Of a DNA stretch of 64,000 bases, positions 58,995-64,000 are shown piece by piece. The position numbers were made by a program, and so were the translations under genes. The notes beneath the pieces are model-generated. The model was not told the DNA's origin, did no database searches, and saw only the letters and a list, made by a program, of their open reading frames with translations. This DNA is from Shewanella violacea DSS12 (GTDB lineage: Bacteria > Pseudomonadota > Gammaproteobacteria > Enterobacterales > Shewanellaceae), in the NCBI RefSeq assembly GCF_000091325.1, contig NC_014012.1, positions 3,542,500 to 3,606,499 of the forward strand, read 5' to 3'. Each line of letters begins with the position of its first letter. Positions within the stretch are counted from its first letter, which is position 1.

Positions 58995-61199
58995 TTATAA
59001 ACGTCTGGCTTCACTCACGCCTTCGACCTGATTAATTTTTGCCAGTACCTTAGATAAGCCATCGATATTATACAACTCAAGCTCGAGTTCGATAGCGGCT
59101 GTCTGGGTCTTAACGTCCGATGATGAGCTCATCGCCATCACATGGGTTTTCTCGGCGGCAAGTACCGAGGTCAAATCACGCAACAGACCCGAACGATCAT
59201 TGGCGATGATCCTTAAGCGGATTTTATAGCCGCCGGAGTAGTTCTCTCCCCACACCACATCGACAGTACGTTCAGGATAGGCGCGTATTAACTCTTTAAC
59301 TTGATCACAATCGGCTCTGTGTACCGAAATGCCGCGCCCCTTAGTGATGAAACCGAAGATCTCATCGCCGGGCACTGGCTGGCAACAACGTGCGATATGA
59401 CTCATCAAGTTGCCCACACCATTAACTTCTACCTGACCCTTACCTTTCTTTCCCGCCTTACTCTGACTCTTCTTAACCAGGTCTTCGACAGCTTCCTCAT
59501 CGGTTCGCTCATGCTTACGCATCTGGCTCTGTACATAATTAACGACCTGATTGAGCCTGACATCTCCGCCTCCTATCCCGGCCAAAAGGTCATCCACGCT
59601 CACCATGTTAAATCGCTCTACCGCACTTCGAGCATCTTTGAGCTTGAGTCCCACCCGGGATAGCTCTGTTTCAAGCATCTCACGGCCGGCGGCACTATTC
59701 TTATCTCTATCTTGCTGTTTAAACCAGTGCTGAATCTTAGAGCGTGCTCGGGATGAGCGAATGTAACCTAAGTTTGGATTAAGCCAGTCGCGTTTAGGAT
59801 TAGGGTGCTTAGAGGTAATAATCTCGATACGCTGGCCCATTTCCACCTGATAGATAAAAGGCACGATACGACCATCTACTTTTGCCCCTATACACTTATG
59901 TCCCACATGGGAATGAATGTAGTAGGCAAAATCGAGCACAGTAGAACCAAGCGGTAGGTCGACCACCTCGCCGCTGGGGGTAAACACATAAACCCTGTCT
60001 TCGAAGACTTGGCTGCGCACTTCTTCGACCAAGTTACCACTCTCGGCCACATCCTCTTGCCACTGCAAGATTTTACGCAGCCAGTTAATCTTCTCTTCAT
60101 AACCACTTTGTTTACCGCCACTGGTGCCCTCTTTATATTTCCAGTGAGCGGCAACCCCGAGCTCAGCATCTTCATGCATCTGCTCGGTGCGGATCTGGAT
60201 CTCGACAGTTTTGCCCTCGGGACCCATAACAATCGTATGAATGGACTGATAACCATTGGGCTTAGGGTTAGCGACATAATCGTCGAACTCTCGGGGAATA
60301 TGATGCCAGAGTGTATGTACTACACCTAAGGCTCCATAACAGTCCTGGAGTCTGTCGGTGACAATGCGCACGGCACGGACATCGAACAATTCATCGAACT
60401 TAAGATCTTTGCCCTCCATCTTCTTCCAGATGCTGTAGATATGTTTAGGGCGGCCATATACCTTGGCCCTGATATTATCTTTATCTAATTTGGCTTGTAA
60501 CTGACTGACAAAATTATCAATGAAAACTTCACGATGTAGCCGCTTACCATCGAGCTGTTTGGCGATATCTTTATACGTTGTAGGATGAAGATAGCGAAAT
60601 GAGATATCTTCCAGCTCCCACTTAAGTTGACCTATTCCAAGCCTGTTGGCTAAGGGCGCATAGATATCGGCAATTTCACGGGCCAAGAGTACCCGGGTCT
60701 CTTCATCAGCATTCTTCACTTCTCTGAGCAGACAGATACGTTCGGCAAGCTTGATCACCACGGCGCGGACATCTTCCACCATGGCCAGTAACATACGACG
60801 TATGTTATCTATCTGAGGCTCTGCGGCGCGGGACTGGTTATTGATTTTCAATGCGCCAATGGCATTCATGGTTTCAACGCTGCACACTAAGGTCGCGAGC
60901 CTTTTGCCGAAAGACTCCTCCAGAGATTCTTTAGATAAGATGCCGGCATCATAGACCACGAAAAGCACAGATGCCTGTAGGGTTTCTATATCCATGTTCA
61001 GGGGAGCGAGAATTTCTACCAACTCTCTGAAACGTTGGTTCAGATGAGTATCATTACCATGTTTCGACACCATGGTTTCAACCTGACGGATCAGCTCGAG
61101 TAAAGATTGGGCTTCATCCGTATCACTGATGTAACGATTGACCCACTCCTCCAGCTGGAAATCCGGATCACTAAAATGTGCTTCTCGAACTGATACCAT
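58995..61199 (-). CDS. relA: GTP pyrophosphokinase RelA
   Basis: 734 aa ribosome-associated (p)ppGpp synthetase. The N-terminal HD-type hydrolase half lacks the HD catalytic residues, as in RelA. The synthetase motif RPKHIYSIWKKMEGK and PNGYQSIHTIVMGPEG are present (about 250-330), then TGS (about 405-465, VYVFTPSGEVVDLPLGSTV), the zinc-finger region (CCQPVPGDEIFGF) and an ACT domain at the C-terminus. ATG 61199 with TTAAGG upstream. Typical order relA-mazG, rlmD upstream. Confidence 0.95.
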   Translation of the reverse strand: MVSVREAHFSDPDFQLEEWVNRYISDTDEAQSLLELIRQVETMVSKHGNDTHLNQRFRELVEILAPLNMDIETLQASVLFVVYDAGILSKESLEESFGKRLATLVCSVETMNAIGALKINNQSRAAEPQIDNIRRMLLAMVEDVRAVVIKLAERICLLREVKNADEETRVLLAREIADIYAPLANRLGIGQLKWELEDISFRYLHPTTYKDIAKQLDGKRLHREVFIDNFVSQLQAKLDKDNIRAKVYGRPKHIYSIWKKMEGKDLKFDELFDVRAVRIVTDRLQDCYGALGVVHTLWHHIPREFDDYVANPKPNGYQSIHTIVMGPEGKTVEIQIRTEQMHEDAELGVAAHWKYKEGTSGGKQSGYEEKINWLRKILQWQEDVAESGNLVEEVRSQVFEDRVYVFTPSGEVVDLPLGSTVLDFAYYIHSHVGHKCIGAKVDGRIVPFIYQVEMGQRIEIITSKHPNPKRDWLNPNLGYIRSSRARSKIQHWFKQQDRDKNSAAGREMLETELSRVGLKLKDARSAVERFNMVSVDDLLAGIGGGDVRLNQVVNYVQSQMRKHERTDEEAVEDLVKKSQSKAGKKGKGQVEVNGVGNLMSHIARCCQPVPGDEIFGFITKGRGISVHRADCDQVKELIRAYPERTVDVVWGENYSGGYKIRLRIIANDRSGLLRDLTSVLAAEKTHVMAMSSSSDVKTQTAAIELELELYNIDGLSKVLAKINQVEGVSEARRL

Positions 61200-61336
61200 A
61201 TCAATAACATCCTTAACTTTAAATCTTAGAATACGCTCAGGAACTTAATCCCTTATAGTCGAATTACCTATCTTCAGCATTCCGCTTCCAATGTCAATTA
61301 ACAAACCCTGACTCAAGCATGAACAGACTGTTTTTT

Positions 61337-62698
61337 CTACGATCCCTTCAATTCGAACAAGGCCATGGCTTCGATATGATGTGTTTGAGGAAACATATCG
61401 ATCAAAGCTAACTTTGTTAACTTGTAACCATGCTTTAACAGAGGCTCACTGTCTCGAGCCAGAGTTGCCGGATCGCATGACACATAAACAATTGATTTAG
61501 GTTTCATTTTCTTCAGCCATTGCAGACTCTCGAAAGCCCCGGCTCTGGCTGGATCTAATAGCAACTTATCCACTTTACCTAGCCAGGACTCTTTAGAAAG
61601 GTCGGCGCTAAGATCTGTGTGAAAGAAAGACACATTATCTAACTGGCTCAAAGTGGCATTGAGTTTGGCTTGTTGCACCATCTCAGGCACACCTTCAACA
61701 CCTATAACGCTGGCGCCTTTTTTAGCTAATGGCAGACTGAAGTTGCCGACACCACAGAAGAGATCTAACACACGTTCATGGGGTTCGACGGATAACCAGT
61801 CTACGGCTTGATTGACCATAGCATTATTTATTTCGGCGTTAACCTGTACAAAATTACCCGGAGTGAAACTCAGTTTGATGCCGTTATCCAATTCATAATA
61901 CGGCAGCTCATTTGAGCCAATAACCAGCGTTTTGGCTTCATCACCAATCAAGGTTAAATCGGATTCATTACCTTGTACTATCAAGCTTACCTTGTGACTT
62001 AGGGCAAATTCTCGCAATTTTTCAGTATCTTTATCCGCCATGGATTGAGTCATTCTGATAACGACAAAATGTCCATTGCTGGCTTCGATAAGCTCTACAT
62101 GGCCCAAGGCCTTCTTACTCGCGAGCCTATTCAACACCTGAGATAAAGGCAGAATTAAGTCTGACAGAGGCGCCGCCAACACAGGGCAATGCTCGATTTT
62201 AACCACTTGCTTACTCGCCTTAGCCCTAAAGCCAAGAGTGGTATGCTTAGTCTTCCTATCATAAAAGGTCGCGAGTCTGGCACGGCGACGATAATCCCAT
62301 TCTTTACCTATGAGTGCCGGTGCGAGAGTCTCAGCTTCAGCCTGACCCAACTTCGCCATAAGACCGACTAAGGCATCTTGCTTATGGTTACGTTGCTTAT
62401 CGATTGAAAGATGTTGCAGGTCACAACCACCACATTGGTCATAATGGGCACATTTAGGTGTGACTCGATATTGGGATGGTGTGACAATCTCTTGCAATTT
62501 AGCACGAGCGTGACGCTTCTTCTGCTCGGTCAATTGCCCTTTCACGTGCTCACCGGGTAACGCCCCGGGTATGAAGACAATCTTGCCATCATGGTGAGCG
62601 ATACCCGCACCTAAGTGATCGAGCTGAGTCACGTCTAAGCTTATTTTGGGTGACATTTGCTTAGAACTATTTGGTTTTGCTTTAAAAAACTGTGCCAT
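61337..62698 (-). CDS. rlmD: 23S rRNA (uracil(1939)-C(5))-methyltransferase RlmD
   Basis: 453 aa SAM-dependent enzyme methylating U1939. An N-terminal TRAM domain (about 18-73) is followed by a 4Fe-4S cluster site: Cys83, Cys89, Cys92 and Cys171. SAM-binding [15 protein letters not shown] and the catalytic motif [12 protein letters not shown] with the nucleophilic cysteine are present. Its start is divergent from barA with an intergenic of about 115 bp, as in E. coli, and relA follows downstream. Confidence 0.95.
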   Translation of the reverse strand: MAQFFKAKPNSSKQMSPKISLDVTQLDHLGAGIAHHDGKIVFIPGALPGEHVKGQLTEQKKRHARAKLQEIVTPSQYRVTPKCAHYDQCGGCDLQHLSIDKQRNHKQDALVGLMAKLGQAEAETLAPALIGKEWDYRRRARLATFYDRKTKHTTLGFRAKASKQVVKIEHCPVLAAPLSDLILPLSQVLNRLASKKALGHVELIEASNGHFVVIRMTQSMADKDTEKLREFALSHKVSLIVQGNESDLTLIGDEAKTLVIGSNELPYYELDNGIKLSFTPGNFVQVNAEINNAMVNQAVDWLSVEPHERVLDLFCGVGNFSLPLAKKGASVIGVEGVPEMVQQAKLNATLSQLDNVSFFHTDLSADLSKESWLGKVDKLLLDPARAGAFESLQWLKKMKPKSIVYVSCDPATLARDSEPLLKHGYKLTKLALIDMFPQTHHIEAMALFELKGS

Positions 62699-62814
62699 TC
62701 AGGCCTCTAAATCGATAATAATACTGGCCAAGACCGCCCATTCTCTGGCAGTCTAGTGACACATTTGTCAACAAACTGATGAAATCAGCTAACTTAATGA
62801 ATAATGCCGATAAC

Positions 62815-64000
62815 ATGACGAAATACAGTCTCCGCTCATGGGTACTCGTACTCGCATTAGCGCCGACGATTCTAGTCGGTGTGCTACTGGGCTGCTATTT
62901 TACCATAAATCGTTTCTACGAACTCGAACAAACTCTCGTAGAACAAGGCAGCAATATCATTGAGCCATTGGCGATTGCTGCGGCCATAGGCCTAGAGAAT
63001 GATGATTTCCAAAGTACCAAAAAACTGATCACAGCAATCCAACTAAATAAAGCCTCTTTAGTGCAGTTTATTGCCATTTTCGATACCCAGAATCGTGTCA
63101 TAGTCACCTCTCATCATTATAAAAACCATGAGATGATGCGTTACGGTCAACCTTTTACCAGCCTGCTTAACACTCAGCTCGAACAAGTCGGCGACAGCAT
63201 CATACTTCGCACGCCTATTTTTTCATCTGATAATGAACTTCACCTTAATACCGATGAAAATAATGATACTGAACGCCTGATCGCGACTAAGCTCGGCTAT
63301 ATAGCGGTATTAATCAATAAGGAAAATGCCCTGCTTGAGCAACATAGGGCCGCCGTTGCCGCATTTATCATGGTGTTAATCGGTGTTCAACTGAATTTAC
63401 TCTTCACCTTCAGACTGGTTAAAAACGTCACTCAACCTATCACTGAGATGGTGCGAGTAGTGGCCAAGATCCGTGAAGGAAAGCTCGATACTCGGGTAGA
63501 TGGTCACTTGATAGGTGAATTAGACCTGCTCAAACGTGGCATTAACGCCATGGCTGGCTCCCTGTCGGAATATCACGATGAGATGCAGCAAAATATCGAT
63601 CAGGCCACCTCAGATTTAAGGGAAACTTTAGAGCAGATAGAGATCCAGAACGTCGAGCTAGATCTCGCTAAGAAACGTGCGTTAGAGGCCAGTCGAATAA
63701 AATCAGAGTTCCTGGCCAACATGTCCCATGAATTAAGGACCCCGCTCAATGGCGTCATAGGCTTTGCCAAGCAGCTACTCAAGACGCCCCTGCATTCGAG
63801 TCAACAGGACTATGTTAATACCATAGAAAAGAGCGCGACTAACTTACTGGGGATCATTAATGACATCTTAGATTTCTCGAAACTCGAAGCGGGAAAAATG
63901 GTATTGGAAAATATGCCGTTCGCACTGAGAGAAACCTTAGACGATACCATTACCTTGCTATCTAATAGTGCCCGTGAGAAAGATATAGAATTAGTGGTAG
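62815..64000 (+). CDS. barA: Hybrid sensor histidine kinase BarA (3' end outside window)
   Basis: First 395 codons of a tripartite kinase that phosphorylates UvrY/GacA-type regulators and thereby controls Csr small RNAs. Start ATG 62815 (MTKYSLRSWVLV) matches the E. coli BarA N-terminus. Membrane helices at about 9-31 and 180-203 flank a periplasmic sensor region; a HAMP linker follows (about 205-255), and the kinase core begins with MSHELRTPLNG (His305). NIDQATSDLRETLEQIEIQN is almost identical to E. coli. Receiver and Hpt domains should lie beyond 64000. Confidence 0.93.
   Translation, partial: MTKYSLRSWVLVLALAPTILVGVLLGCYFTINRFYELEQTLVEQGSNIIEPLAIAAAIGLENDDFQSTKKLITAIQLNKASLVQFIAIFDTQNRVIVTSHHYKNHEMMRYGQPFTSLLNTQLEQVGDSIILRTPIFSSDNELHLNTDENNDTERLIATKLGYIAVLINKENALLEQHRAAVAAFIMVLIGVQLNLLFTFRLVKNVTQPITEMVRVVAKIREGKLDTRVDGHLIGELDLLKRGINAMAGSLSEYHDEMQQNIDQATSDLRETLEQIEIQNVELDLAKKRALEASRIKSEFLANMSHELRTPLNGVIGFAKQLLKTPLHSSQQDYVNTIEKSATNLLGIINDILDFSKLEAGKMVLENMPFALRETLDDTITLLSNSAREKDIELVV

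Overview
This window looks like a chromosomal segment of a marine Shewanella-type gammaproteobacterium. The basis is recognised protein families and gene order, not a database search. The right half carries a conserved gammaproteobacterial backbone: yqaA, a tRNA-Ser/tRNA-Arg array next to csrA, alaS, recA, mutS, rpoS-nlpD-pcm-surE-truD-ispF-ispD-ftsB, eno, pyrG, mazG, relA, then rlmD divergent from barA. Other features that fit Shewanella are the Na+-pumping oxaloacetate decarboxylase (oadGAB), a Fur-type PepSY membrane operon, a PBPRA1643-type SEC-C protein and a short MITE.

Layout. 1-3449 (minus): a nearly complete FadB-like multifunctional beta-oxidation protein, truncated by the window edge, behind a CoA-transferase gene. 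3765-6499 (plus): a predicted outer-membrane barrel and an exported amidohydrolase. 6600-7351: an HPF-type hibernation factor whose 3' end is repeated downstream. 8008-10309: a three-gene membrane operon (DUF3649-like, PepSY, DUF3325-like) behind Fur-like palindromes. 10473-14125: OsmC protein, AI-2E-family permease and a lipoprotein amidohydrolase. 14442-21943 (minus): a tricorn-type protease, then a von Willebrand A lipoprotein / ECF sigma / anti-sigma-like operon. 22134-30077 (minus): purE, two small lipoproteins, gshA, an M16 metallopeptidase and yqaA. 30338-33197: a dicarboxylate symporter, a frameshifted small membrane-protein gene, a SEC-C protein and a PilZ-like protein. 33502-36698 (minus): oadB, oadA, oadG. 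37194-39696 (minus): 4 tRNA-Ser(GCT), 11 intact tRNA-Arg(ACG) and 5 degenerate tRNA-Arg-like copies. 39945-64000: the backbone genes, ending in a truncated barA.

Functional links. csrA and barA belong to the BarA/UvrY-Csr pathway. rpoS, relA, hpf and surE/pcm form a stress and stationary-phase set. truD, ispF, ispD, ftsB, eno, pyrG, mazG and relA are housekeeping genes packed on one strand, many followed by clear intrinsic terminators.

The most unusual feature is repeated local tandem duplication. It affects the tRNA array and the 3' ends or terminators of three unrelated minus-strand genes: hpf, yqaA and the anti-sigma-like gene. At hpf and yqaA the extra copies can still be read as alternative C-termini with stop codons. 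I found no CRISPR array, prophage, complete insertion sequence or rRNA gene. I cannot point to a clearly new biochemical system; the 3'-end cassette arrays are the best candidate for something undescribed.
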